From: Amycolatopsis sp. cg9
GTDB taxonomy: Bacteria > Actinomycetota > Actinomycetes > Mycobacteriales > Pseudonocardiaceae
Direction of reading: 5' to 3'
NCBI RefSeq assembly: GCF_041346945.1
Contig: NZ_CP166850.1
Location: forward strand, 7,424,501 to 7,488,500
DNA: 64,000 nucleotides
How positions within the stretch are numbered: position 1 is the stretch's first letter; each line of letters begins with the position of its first letter. The translations under genes and the position numbers were made by a program. The notes below the pieces were generated by a model. It worked only from the letters and a program-made list of their open reading frames with translations, made no database searches and was not told the DNA's origin. Positions 8,301 through 16,065 of the stretch are shown here, in pieces.

Positions 8301-9280
8301 CCCGCCGGGGGAGCCGTCGTCGCGCGCACGATGAGGTAGGTGTCGAGCACCTGGGCCGTGCGTTCGTCGGCTTCGCCCTCGAGCAGGCCCAGCAGGATCG
8401 TCACCGCCGCGCGGCCCGCCGCCTCCGTCGGCATCGCGATCGTCGTCAGCGGCGGCGCGGAGATGGCCGCGAAGACCAGGTCGTCGAAGCCGACCAGGCT
8501 GATCTCGTCCGGCACCGGCACGCCGCGGGCGTTGAGCCGCGCGAGCGCGCCGAAGGCGACGAGGTCGTTGTAGGCGACGATCGCCGTCACGTCCGCGGCC
8601 AGCGCGAGGTCCGCGCCCTGCAGGCCGCCTTCGAACACCGGCGGGAACGGGCCGAACTCGACGACGTCCGTGCCGTGCCGCTCGGCCGCCTCCGCCAGGC
8701 CGTGGCGCCGGGCCCGGTTCGCCCACGACGTCCGCGGGCCGCCCAGGTAGGCGCAGCGGCGGTGGCCCAGCGCGGCCAGGTGCTGGATCGCCTGCCGCAT
8801 CCCGTCCGCGGCGTCCATCACGATCGACGGGATCCCGGTGACCTCCCGGTTGAGCAGCACCAGGGTGGTCTGCCCGGCGAGTGCGCGCAGCTGGTCGTCG
8901 GTCATGCTCGGGCTGCACAGCACGACGCCGTCGACCTGCTTCGCCATCCGGCGGACCAGGTTCTGCTCGGTCGCCGGGTCCTCGTCGCTGTTGGCGAACA
9001 GCACGGCGATGTCGTCCTGGCGTGCGCGGGCCTGGACGCCGTTGAGCACGCCGGTGAAGAACGGGTTGCCCAGGTCCGAAACCACGATGCCGATGTGCCC
9101 GGTGCGCGCGGCGGGCACCGGCTGGGGCGCGCCCGCGGCGTGGTAGCCCAGTTCGGTCGCCGCGGCCAGCACCCGCGTCCGGGTCTGCCGGCGGACCAGA
9201 TCCGGCGACGTGAACGCCCGGGACACCGTCGAGATCGACACGTTCGCGAGGCGGGCGACGTCGTGAATCGTCACGGTCAC
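8297..9280 (-). CDS. LacI-family repressor of the pectin locus
   Basis: A 327-residue LacI/GalR protein. HTH at residues 4-25 (TIHDVARLANVSISTVSRAF), hinge helix near 50, then a periplasmic-binding-protein-like effector domain (GHIGIVVSDLGNPFF onward). The GTG start at 9280 has AGGAG 5 bases upstream. It is divergent from the pectin-degradation genes, and palindromes with an AAGCGCT core of the LacI type stand in front of itself, the transporter and the PL3 lyase. It is therefore the likely local repressor, released by a pectin- or arabinan-derived sugar. The effector is not predictable. Confidence 0.9.
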   Translation of the reverse strand: MTVTIHDVARLANVSISTVSRAFTSPDLVRRQTRTRVLAAATELGYHAAGAPQPVPAARTGHIGIVVSDLGNPFFTGVLNGVQARARQDDIAVLFANSDEDPATEQNLVRRMAKQVDGVVLCSPSMTDDQLRALAGQTTLVLLNREVTGIPSIVMDAADGMRQAIQHLAALGHRRCAYLGGPRTSWANRARRHGLAEAAERHGTDVVEFGPFPPVFEGGLQGADLALAADVTAIVAYNDLVAFGALARLNARGVPVPDEISLVGFDDLVFAAISAPPLTTIAMPTEAAGRAAVTILLGLLEGEADERTAQVLDTYLIVRATTAPPAG

Positions 9281-9304
9281 GGCAACTCCTCATGCTCCTG
9301 CACC

Positions 9305-9333
9305 ATGATGGAAACGCCCGGCAGTGTTGTCAA
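9305..9333 (-). promoter_or_regulatory. Putative promoter of the lacI-type gene
   Basis: On the minus strand, TTGACA (9328-9333) is followed after 17 bases by CATCAT (9305-9310). This places transcription start about 20 bases before the GTG at 9280. The -35 box sits within the palindrome TGTTGTCAACA at 9325-9335. Confidence 0.45.
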
Positions 9334-9363
9334 CAAATGCTGCAAACCCATGACTTGATTCCA

Positions 9364-9375
9364 GTAAGCGCTATC
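9364..9375. promoter_or_regulatory. LacI-type operator 1
   Basis: GTAAGCGCTATC, a near-palindrome centred on AGCGCT. It lies between the divergent lacI-type gene and the first oxidoreductase gene, about 30 bases upstream of the lacI -35 box and 55 bases upstream of the other. Related to the sites at 10780 and 19673. Confidence 0.6.
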
Positions 9376-9429
9376 TCGAATCACTCGCCGCCGTTCGGAG
9401 TACCTTTGTTTCGATGAATTCGACGAACA

Positions 9430-9459
9430 TTGACACCCCTGTCGGGAACGCCTTACCGT
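9430..9459 (+). promoter_or_regulatory. Putative promoter of the first oxidoreductase gene
   Basis: TTGACA at 9430-9435, an 18-base spacer, and TACCGT at 9454-9459. The same boxes with the same spacing occur at 10854-10883 before the transporter operon. Confidence 0.55.
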
Positions 9460-9541
9460 GACGATCGGAAGTTTCTCCCGAACGCCTGACCCATTCGTCA
9501 CCTTCCGCGCGGCCCGGGCGGGCCCCGCCGATCGGAGACCC

Positions 9542-10729
9542 ATGTCGGGGAGCCGGAGCCGCACCGCCGCGGACCCGCCGAGGCTGGCCGTCGTCGGCAC
9601 GTCCGGCTACGCGTTCAGCTACCTGCACCGCGCGCGCATCCTGCACGACGAGGGCCTGGTGCGGTTCGCGGGCATGGCCGACATCCGGGTGCCCTCGGCC
9701 GCCGCGGTCGCGCTGCTGCCCGAGGGGGCCACCGCGCACCTCGGCGTCGACGACCTGCTCCGCCGGTGCCGCCCCGACATCACCGTCGTCGCGACCCCGC
9801 CGCACGCGCACGTCGAGGTCGGCGGCGCCGTGCTGCGGGCGGGCGGCGACCTGCTCCTGGAAACGCCGCCGGTGCTCGACCTCGGCGGGTTCACCACGCT
9901 GACGCGGCTGGCCGCGGAGTCGGGCGCGGCCTGCCAGACCGGGTTCCAGAGCTTCGGGTCCCCGGCTCTGCCCGTCCTCCGCGCGGCGATCGCCGCCGGA
10001 CGGCTCGGGGAGGTGGCGGGCGTCGGTGCGGCCGGGGCGTGGATCCGCACCGACGCCTACTACCGCCGCAATCCGTGGGCGGGCCGCCGGTGGCTCGACG
10101 GCGAGGCCGTCGTCGACGGCGCGCTGACCAACCCCTTCTCCCACGCGGTGGCCACCGCGCTGCTCGTCGGCGGGGTCGGCGGCGCCGACCCGGCGGAGAT
10201 CGCGCTCGAGCTCTACGGCACGCGCGACATCGAGGCCGACGACACGGCGTGCCTGCGCATCCGGTTCGCCGCCGGTCCCGAGATCGTCGTCGCCGCGTCG
10301 TTGTGCGCGGAGCAGGACCACGAGCCCTACGTCGTCGTGCACGGCACGAAGGGGCGCGCGAAGTTCTGGTACAAGAGCCACCGCCTGGAGATCGACGACG
10401 AGCGCGTCCACCTCGGGGCGCCGGCCGACCTGCTGCGCAACCTGGTGGCCCACCACCGGGACCCGGCCGGGGTGCCGCTGCTCGCGCCGCTGGCGCGGAC
10501 CCGGGCGTTCGCCTCGGTGGTCGGGGCGGTCCGGGACGCGCCGTCGCCGTCGCGGATCCCGGCGGGCTGGATCCGCTCGGTCGGCGAGGGGGCCGGCCGG
10601 CACCCGGTGGTGCGGGGGATCGGCGAAGAGGTCGCCGTCGCCGCGGACCGGCTGGCGCTGTTCTCCGAAATCGGCGTCCCGTGGGCGAGCGCCGCGCGGG
10701 CGGCGGAGGCCGCCCACCGCACCGGATAG
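9542..10729 (+). CDS. Gfo/Idh/MocA-family oxidoreductase with altered EKP motif
   Basis: A 395-residue protein: an N-terminal Rossmann NAD(P) domain (about 14-135), then the family's alpha/beta C-terminal domain. It is clearly paralogous to the protein at 14917-16065, sharing PPVLDLGGF, ACQTGFQSFGS, GAWIR and DGALTNPF-HAV blocks. The catalytic EKP motif reads E107-T108-P109: the lysine normally needed for hydride transfer is a threonine (codon ACG near 9863). It may be a non-catalytic partner or have changed chemistry. The ATG at 9542 was chosen over a start at 9458 because a CGGAGA site precedes it and the extra 28 residues look unlike the family and would overlap the promoter. Confidence 0.85.
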   Translation: MSGSRSRTAADPPRLAVVGTSGYAFSYLHRARILHDEGLVRFAGMADIRVPSAAAVALLPEGATAHLGVDDLLRRCRPDITVVATPPHAHVEVGGAVLRAGGDLLLETPPVLDLGGFTTLTRLAAESGAACQTGFQSFGSPALPVLRAAIAAGRLGEVAGVGAAGAWIRTDAYYRRNPWAGRRWLDGEAVVDGALTNPFSHAVATALLVGGVGGADPAEIALELYGTRDIEADDTACLRIRFAAGPEIVVAASLCAEQDHEPYVVVHGTKGRAKFWYKSHRLEIDDERVHLGAPADLLRNLVAHHRDPAGVPLLAPLARTRAFASVVGAVRDAPSPSRIPAGWIRSVGEGAGRHPVVRGIGEEVAVAADRLALFSEIGVPWASAARAAEAAHRTG

Positions 10730-10779
10730 CGCGTTCCGGTGCCCATCGCGCTGGCGGCCCGGCTTTCCACCCGGTTGCT

Positions 10780-10791
10780 GTAAGCGCTTTC
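10780..10791. promoter_or_regulatory. LacI-type operator 2
   Basis: GTAAGCGCTTTC, with a perfect AAGCGCTT core at 10782-10789. It lies about 62 bases upstream of the transporter promoter's -35 box. Confidence 0.65.
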
Positions 10792-10853
10792 CCAGCGCGC
10801 CCGCAATTCGTCGAAACCGTTGCTGCACAAGGGTTGCACTGCCGAAGAGGCCG

Positions 10854-10883
10854 TTGACACCGGTGTGGCGTACTGCCTACCGT
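10854..10883 (+). promoter_or_regulatory. Putative promoter of the transporter operon
   Basis: TTGACA at 10854-10859, an 18-base spacer, TACCGT at 10878-10883; identical boxes and spacing to the promoter at 9430. Start of translation is 57 bases downstream. Confidence 0.6.
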
Positions 10884-10896
10884 GAGCGCGCTGACA

Positions 10897-10911
10897 GCGT
10901 TTTCAGAAAAG
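10897..10911. promoter_or_regulatory. Shared element GCGTTTTCAGAAAAG in the transporter leader
   Basis: The imperfect dyad GCGTTTTCAGAAAAG lies between the putative -10 box and the start codon. The same 15 bases recur exactly at 19566-19580, upstream of the PL3 gene. The position overlapping the initial transcribed region would suit a repressor site. Confidence 0.5.
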
Positions 10912-10939
10912 TGCTGACCGGCTGAGGACGGAGAGTTCG

Positions 10940-12241
10940 ATGGGGCGGACAACTGTGCGTGGGACCAAGGGGCGCGGCGTCGCCGCGCTGGCCGTGGTGG
11001 TTCCCCTGCTGCTGACCGGGGTGGCCGCGTGCGGCTCGGGCTCCGGGTCCGGCGACGGGGACGTGACCATCACCTTCGTCTGGTGGGGCAGCGACGGCCG
11101 CGCGAACCTGACGAAGAAGGCCGTCGAACTGTTCCAGCAGAAGAACCCGAAGATCAAGGTGCAGACGTCGTTCTCGGCGTACGCGGCCTACTGGGAGAAG
11201 CTGGCGACGCAGACGGCCGGTGGCAAGCCGCCGGACGTGCTCAACGTCGACACGCGCTACCTGGCCGAGTACGGCGGCCGGGGCGTGCTGGCCGACCTGA
11301 ACCAGGGCGCGGGCAAGGCGATCTCGCTCGCCGACGTCAACCCCGAGCTGGCCGCCACCGGGGTGTACCAGGGCAAGCGGTACGCCGTGCCGTGGGCGCA
11401 GAACACCCCGGCGATGATCTACGACCCGGCGGCCTTCACCGCGGCCGGCGCGGACCCGGCCAAGGGCCTGACCTGGCAGCAGTACGCCGACGCGACGCAG
11501 AAGGTCAGCGCCGCCAGCGGGTTCGCCGCGCGCGGTGCGACCGACTTCGGCATCCTCGACACGACACTGGAGATCTGGCTGCGCCAGCAGGGCAAGCAGT
11601 TCTACACCCCCGAAGGCAAGCTCGGCTTCACCGCCGACGACCTGCGCCGCTACTGGCAGCTCGCGAGCGGCTTCCGCGACGCCAAGGGCGCCTCGCCCGC
11701 GGACGTCACGGCGTCCTACAACACCTCGCCCGAGCAGGCGCCGCTGGGCAAGAAGCTGACCAGCTCGGAGTTCGCCTACGACAACCTGCTGCCCGCGTAC
11801 CAGAAGGCGAACGGCAAGCCGCTGAACGTGGCGCCGTACCCGAGCGACAAGGCCGGCGAAACCGGGCAGTACCGGCGGCCCTCGATGTTCCTGGCCGTCT
11901 CGGCCCGCAGCGCGCAGCAGGAGGCGGCCGCCAAGCTCGTCGACTTCCTGGTGAACGACGCCGAGGTCGGCAAGATCGTCGGCACCGACCGCGGGCTGGC
12001 GCCGAACCTCAAGGTCCGCGCGCAGCTGGCGGGGTCGGCGACCGGCAACGACAAGACCCTCTACGACTACGAAGCCGCGCTGGAACCGAAGCTCGGGGCC
12101 GCGCCGCCGGTGCCGCCGAAGGGCGCCGGCGCGATCCAGAAGCTCCTCCAGCGCACGTACGAAGAGGTCGCGTTCGGGCGGATGAGCATCGACGACGCCG
12201 TGAGCCGGTTCATGACCGAAGCCGAGAAGGGGCTGTCCTAG
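10940..12241 (+). CDS. ABC transporter sugar-binding lipoprotein
   Basis: A 433-residue family 1 extracellular solute-binding protein. Residues 1-31 are a lipoprotein signal with lipobox VAAC (Cys31). The mature part has the two-lobe sugar-binding fold: opening VTITFVWWGSDGR, then VAPYPSD and FLAVSARSAQQEAAAKLVDF near the C-terminus. It captures a sugar or oligosaccharide outside the cell for the two permeases that follow at once. The neighbouring pectate lyases and arabinanase make oligogalacturonides or arabino-oligosaccharides the likely ligands (inference). GGAGAG precedes the ATG. Confidence 0.92.
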   Translation: MGRTTVRGTKGRGVAALAVVVPLLLTGVAACGSGSGSGDGDVTITFVWWGSDGRANLTKKAVELFQQKNPKIKVQTSFSAYAAYWEKLATQTAGGKPPDVLNVDTRYLAEYGGRGVLADLNQGAGKAISLADVNPELAATGVYQGKRYAVPWAQNTPAMIYDPAAFTAAGADPAKGLTWQQYADATQKVSAASGFAARGATDFGILDTTLEIWLRQQGKQFYTPEGKLGFTADDLRRYWQLASGFRDAKGASPADVTASYNTSPEQAPLGKKLTSSEFAYDNLLPAYQKANGKPLNVAPYPSDKAGETGQYRRPSMFLAVSARSAQQEAAAKLVDFLVNDAEVGKIVGTDRGLAPNLKVRAQLAGSATGNDKTLYDYEAALEPKLGAAPPVPPKGAGAIQKLLQRTYEEVAFGRMSIDDAVSRFMTEAEKGLS

Positions 12242-12244
12242 CCG

Positions 12245-13219
12245 ATGACGACCGTGCGCACCCCGGACCCGCCGCTCGCCCGGGACACTCCTGCGGGCCC
12301 CCGGCGGCGGGACCGGCCGGACCGGCGCCGCCGCAAGAGCCAGCCGCAGGCCTTCGCGTTCCTGACGCCGTGGCTGCTCGGCGCGGTGGCGCTGACCGTC
12401 GGCCCGATGGTCGTCTCGCTGTACCTGTCGTTCACCGACTACGACATGTTCACCGCGCCGGACTGGGTCGGCTTCGGCAACTTCACGCACATGTTCACCG
12501 ACGACGACCGCTACCTGCAGTCGGTGAAGGTCACGCTGATCTACGTCCTGGTCTCGGTGCCGCTGAAGCTGACGGTGTCGCTGCTGGTGGCGATGCTGCT
12601 CAACACCCGCCGCGGGGCGAACGGCTTCTACCGGGCGGCGTTCTACGCGCCCTCGCTGCTCGGCGCCAGCGTCGCGGCGGCGCTGGTGTGGCGGGCGCTG
12701 TTCATGGGCGGCGGCCCGGTGAACGAGGTGCTGGCGTTCTTCGGCTGGCACACGCCGAGCTGGGTCGACGACCCGCAGTTCAGCCTGGCGTCGATCGTGC
12801 TGCTCGGGGTGTGGCAGTTCGGCGCGCCGATGGTGATCTTCCTGGCCGGGCTCAAGCAGATCCCGGCGGAGCTGCACGAGGCCGCGGCGATCGACGGCGC
12901 GGGCGCGTTCCGCCGCTTCCGGCACATCACGCTGCCGATGCTGTCGCCGGTGATCTTCTTCAACCTGGTGATGGAGGCCATCCACGCGTTCCAGGCGTTC
13001 ACCCCGGCGTTCGTCATCGGCGGCGGCCGCGGCGGCCCGGCCGACGCGGACCTGTTCTACACCCTCTACCTGTTCGAGGTCGGCTTCCAGGACTTCCGGA
13101 TGGGCTACGCGTCGGCGATGGCGTGGGTGCTGCTGGCGGTGATCGCGATCGTCACGGCGATCGTGTTCCGCACGGCGAAGCTGTGGGTGTTCTACGACGA
13201 CGCAGAGGAGCGCACATGA
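12245..13219 (+). CDS. ABC sugar transporter permease, MalF type
   Basis: A 324-residue membrane protein with about six helices after a basic cytoplasmic N-terminus. The family's EAA loop for contact with the ATPase is present (ELHEAAAIDGAGAFRRFRHI, around residue 217). It pairs with the downstream MalG-type permease, whose start overlaps its stop by four bases. No ATPase gene is in the locus; as in other actinomycetes, a shared MsiK-type ATPase elsewhere probably powers the importer (family knowledge). Confidence 0.92.
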   Translation: MTTVRTPDPPLARDTPAGPRRRDRPDRRRRKSQPQAFAFLTPWLLGAVALTVGPMVVSLYLSFTDYDMFTAPDWVGFGNFTHMFTDDDRYLQSVKVTLIYVLVSVPLKLTVSLLVAMLLNTRRGANGFYRAAFYAPSLLGASVAAALVWRALFMGGGPVNEVLAFFGWHTPSWVDDPQFSLASIVLLGVWQFGAPMVIFLAGLKQIPAELHEAAAIDGAGAFRRFRHITLPMLSPVIFFNLVMEAIHAFQAFTPAFVIGGGRGGPADADLFYTLYLFEVGFQDFRMGYASAMAWVLLAVIAIVTAIVFRTAKLWVFYDDAEERT

Positions 13220-14061
13220 CGGTGCTCCCGCGTTCGGCCCGGTCGTTCGGCTGGCACGTGCTGTGCCTGGTGATCGTGGCCGTGGTGCTGTACCCGCTGG
13301 TGTGGCTGGCGTTCGCGTCGGTCAAGCCGCCGGACGAGATCCTGTCGAGGCTGGCGCTGCTGCCGACGAGGTTCGTCTTCGACGGCTACACGAAGGGCTG
13401 GGAAGGCGCGGCGGACGTCGGGTTCGGCCGCTTCTTCTTGAACTCCTTCCTGGTGGCCGGGCTGTCGGTGGTGGCGAACGTGCTGTCGTGCTCGCTGGCC
13501 GCGTACGCCTTCGCCCGGCTGAACTTCCGGTTCCGCGGTGCGCTGTTCGCGTTCATGATCACGACGTTGATGCTGCCCTACCACGTGACGCTGATCCCGC
13601 AGTACGTGATCTTCCAGCAGGCCGGGCTGGTCAACACGTTCGTCCCGCTGATCCTGCCGAAGCTCCTGGCGACCGAGGCGTTCTTCGTGTTCCTGATCGT
13701 GCAGTTCATGCGCGGCATCCCGCGGGAGCTCGACGAAGCCGCGACCATCGACGGCTGTTCGGTGTACCGGACGTTCTGGCACGTGGTGCTGCCGCTGTCG
13801 AAACCGGCGCTCGTCACGACGTCGATCTTCACGTTCATCTGGACGTGGAACGACTTCTTCACGCAGATGGTGTACCTGAACGACACGGAGAAGTTCACGG
13901 TCCCGCTGGGGCTGCGGCTGTTCGTGGACACCAGCAGCCAGTCCAACTTCGGCGCGATGTTCGCGATGTCCGCGCTCGCGCTGGTCCCGATCGTGCTGTT
14001 CTTCCTCGCCTTCCAGCGCCTGCTGGTGGAGGGCGTGAGCACCAGCGGCCTGAAGGGGTGA
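13216..14061 (+). CDS. ABC sugar transporter permease, MalG type
   Basis: A 281-residue permease with about six membrane helices. The EAA loop reads ELDEAATIDGCSVYRTFWHV (about residue 172), and the C-terminus ends with VEGVSTSGLKG, the usual end of this family. The ATG at 13216 overlaps the previous stop. The open frame extends far upstream, but that part is antisense-like noise within the preceding genes. Confidence 0.92.
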   Translation: MTVLPRSARSFGWHVLCLVIVAVVLYPLVWLAFASVKPPDEILSRLALLPTRFVFDGYTKGWEGAADVGFGRFFLNSFLVAGLSVVANVLSCSLAAYAFARLNFRFRGALFAFMITTLMLPYHVTLIPQYVIFQQAGLVNTFVPLILPKLLATEAFFVFLIVQFMRGIPRELDEAATIDGCSVYRTFWHVVLPLSKPALVTTSIFTFIWTWNDFFTQMVYLNDTEKFTVPLGLRLFVDTSSQSNFGAMFAMSALALVPIVLFFLAFQRLLVEGVSTSGLKG

Positions 14062-14065
14062 GGGG

Positions 14066-14920
14066 ATGCGCGAAGCGACGTGGCGGGCGGGCTTGGGGGA
14101 GTTCTCGGACTGCCTCCTGGCGGGATTGCTGGTCGCCTTGGCGTCCGTCCCGGTGGTGACGGCGGCCCCGGCGCTGGCGGCGGGCTGCCGCGCGCTCGAC
14201 CGCTCCCGGCGCGGCGTCGGTGGTCCACTGTGGACGACTTTCTGGGCGGACTTCCGTTCGGCGGCCCGCGGTGGGGTGCTGTTCGGGCTCGGGTGCCTCG
14301 CGGCGGTGGCGGTGTTCGCGGTGGACCTGGAGGTGGCGGCATCGCTGCCGGGCGCGGCCCTGCTCCGGCCGGTACTGGGGGTGCTGGCCGGAGCGGCGGC
14401 GGTGCTCGCGGTGCGGACGTGCGAGGTGACGGCAACCCGCGGCTCGCCTGTGCTGCCGCCGGGCGGAGTGGTGGGTGCAGGCGTTGCGGCGGGGCGAGCT
14501 GTGGTGCCGCCGGGTGATGCGGTGTCGGCCGGCGATGCGGCGGGGCGAGCTGTCGTGTCGCCGGGCAGTGCGGGCGTTGCGGCGGGGCGGCGAGCTGGAC
14601 TGGCGCCGGGTGATGCGGTGTCGGCCGGCGTTGCGGCCGAGCGGCGGGCTTTGGCGTCGCCAGGCCGTGAGGTGGCAGCCGGCGATGCGGCGGGGCGAGC
14701 TGTCGTGTCGCCGGGCGGCGGGATGGCCCCCGGCGCTCCTTCCTGGCGCCGGGCGATCCGCACCGCCGCCCGAGAATCGGCCGCCGCGCCCGGTAGTGCC
14801 GCCCTTCTCGGCGGGGCGATCCTGCTCTCCGCCGTTCTCGTCTGGATGCTTCCCATCCTCGCCCTCGTGGTCGCCGGGCCGCTCTGCCTCGCCGTCGTCG
14901 CGACCGGCGGGCGATCGTGA
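14066..14920 (+). CDS. YesL/DUF624-like membrane protein with internal repeat expansion
   Basis: Encodes 284 residues. The N-terminal half (about 1-125) has three or four membrane helices and resembles YesL/DUF624 proteins, which accompany sugar ABC importers. A last membrane helix is near 250-275. In between, residues about 130-222 are an Ala/Gly/Val/Pro-rich block made of repeated units such as AGDAAGRAVVSPG. At DNA level a 39-base segment is repeated exactly at 14528-14566 and 14678-14716. YesL relatives are usually a little over 200 residues, so the block looks like a late minisatellite insertion that kept the frame. Its role in transport is unknown. GGGG precedes the ATG, and the stop overlaps the next start. 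Confidence 0.7.
   Translation: MREATWRAGLGEFSDCLLAGLLVALASVPVVTAAPALAAGCRALDRSRRGVGGPLWTTFWADFRSAARGGVLFGLGCLAAVAVFAVDLEVAASLPGAALLRPVLGVLAGAAAVLAVRTCEVTATRGSPVLPPGGVVGAGVAAGRAVVPPGDAVSAGDAAGRAVVSPGSAGVAAGRRAGLAPGDAVSAGVAAERRALASPGREVAAGDAAGRAVVSPGGGMAPGAPSWRRAIRTAARESAAAPGSAALLGGAILLSAVLVWMLPILALVVAGPLCLAVVATGGRS
14223..14235. repeat. GTCCACWGTGGAC palindrome, copy 1
   Basis: GTCCACTGTGGAC within the YesL-like gene, read as Pro-Leu-Trp-Thr with the otherwise uncommon codon CCA. One of five occurrences of this palindrome or its 11-base core in the window. Confidence 0.6.
14471..14727. repeat. Minisatellite inside the YesL-like gene
   Basis: Five imperfect units of 42-54 bases, all multiples of three, keep the reading frame. 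The pair at 14528-14566 and 14678-14716 is identical over 39 bases (starts GCCGGCGATGCGG, ends GTCGCCGGGC). Confidence 0.75.
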
Positions 14921-16065
14921 TTCCCGCCGTCGTCGTCTTCGGGACCGCCGGGCACGCGCTCACCCACCTCCGCCGCGCGCGGGCGCTCCACGATCGCGGC
15001 GAGATCGTCCTCGCCGGAGCGTGTGACGTCCGCGAACCGCCGGAAGAAGCCCGCGCGCTCCTGCCGGACCACGCCGAACTCACCACCGATCCCGGCGAAC
15101 TCGCCGCCGGGGCGGACATCGCCGTCGTCGCGACGCCGCCGCACACCCACCTGCCGCTCGCGCGCGTCGCGCTCGAGGCCGGGTGCCACCTGCTGGTCGA
15201 GAAGCCGCCGGTGCTCGACCTCGGCGGGTTCGCCGAACTCGAACGGCGGGCCCGTGACCGCGGCCTCGCCTGCCAGACCGGGTTCCAGAGCTTCGGGTCG
15301 GCCGCCGTCCCGCTCGTGCGGGCGGCGATCGGGCGGGGCGAGATCGGGACGGTCACCGGGATCGCCGCCGCCGGGGCCTGGATCCGGCGGGACCGGTACT
15401 TCGGGCGGACCGCGTGGGCGGGACGGCGCCGCGTCGGCGGGCAGCCCGTCGTGGACGGCGCCCTGACCAACCCGTTCGCGCACGCCGTCGCGACCGCGCT
15501 GCTGCTCAACGGGACCGCGAACCTCCTCCCGGACCGGCTGGCCGTGGAGCTCCACCGCGCCCGCGACATCGAGTCCGACGACACGGCGTGCGCGCGGCTC
15601 GCCTTCGCCGGCGCGCCGGACGTCGTCGTCGCGGCCACGCTCGCCGCCGCGGCCGATCACCAGCCCTACGTCCTCGTGCACGGGACCGAGGGCCGGATCC
15701 GCTGGGAGTACAAGACCGACCGGCTGGAGATCCGCGGCACGCCGATCCCCGTGGACCCGCCCGAAGACCTCCTGGTCAACCTCGTCGAGCACCTGCGCGG
15801 CGGCGTCGCGCTGCGGGCGCCGCTGTCCGCGACCCGCGCGTTCACCGCGCTCGTCGAGGCGGTCCGCGACGCGCCCGAGCCGCGGCCGCTGCCCGCCGAG
15901 TGGGTGCGGGCCGTCGGCACCGGCCCCGACCGGCACCACGTCGTGCCGGGTGTCGACGCCGCCGTGGACACCGCCGCCGAGCGGCTCGCCCTCTTCTCCG
16001 AACTCGCCCTGCCCTGGACCGGCGCCGGTGCTCGCGCCGGAGAGAGAGGTGATGGTGGTGCGTAA
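14917..16065 (+). CDS. Gfo/Idh/MocA-family oxidoreductase
   Basis: A 382-residue NAD(P)-dependent sugar or sugar-acid oxidoreductase. It is the close paralogue of the protein at 9542, but here the catalytic motif is intact (E95-K96-P97), as is the NPFAHAV histidine block. The GTG start overlaps the previous stop (GTGA). It probably oxidises or interconverts a pectin-derived sugar; the substrate is not predictable. Confidence 0.87.
   Translation: MIPAVVVFGTAGHALTHLRRARALHDRGEIVLAGACDVREPPEEARALLPDHAELTTDPGELAAGADIAVVATPPHTHLPLARVALEAGCHLLVEKPPVLDLGGFAELERRARDRGLACQTGFQSFGSAAVPLVRAAIGRGEIGTVTGIAAAGAWIRRDRYFGRTAWAGRRRVGGQPVVDGALTNPFAHAVATALLLNGTANLLPDRLAVELHRARDIESDDTACARLAFAGAPDVVVAATLAAAADHQPYVLVHGTEGRIRWEYKTDRLEIRGTPIPVDPPEDLLVNLVEHLRGGVALRAPLSATRAFTALVEAVRDAPEPRPLPAEWVRAVGTGPDRHHVVPGVDAAVDTAAERLALFSELALPWTGAGARAGERGDGGA

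Noticed and set aside
11029..14061. A 1010-codon plus-strand frame ending with the MalG-type permease
   Set aside because: Only the part from 13216 is a real protein; the upstream part is an out-of-frame shadow of the binding protein and MalF-type permease.
14471..14727. A frameshift or assembly error in the YesL-like gene
   Set aside because: All units are multiples of three, the frame continues into a normal C-terminal membrane helix, and start and stop fit the neighbouring genes.
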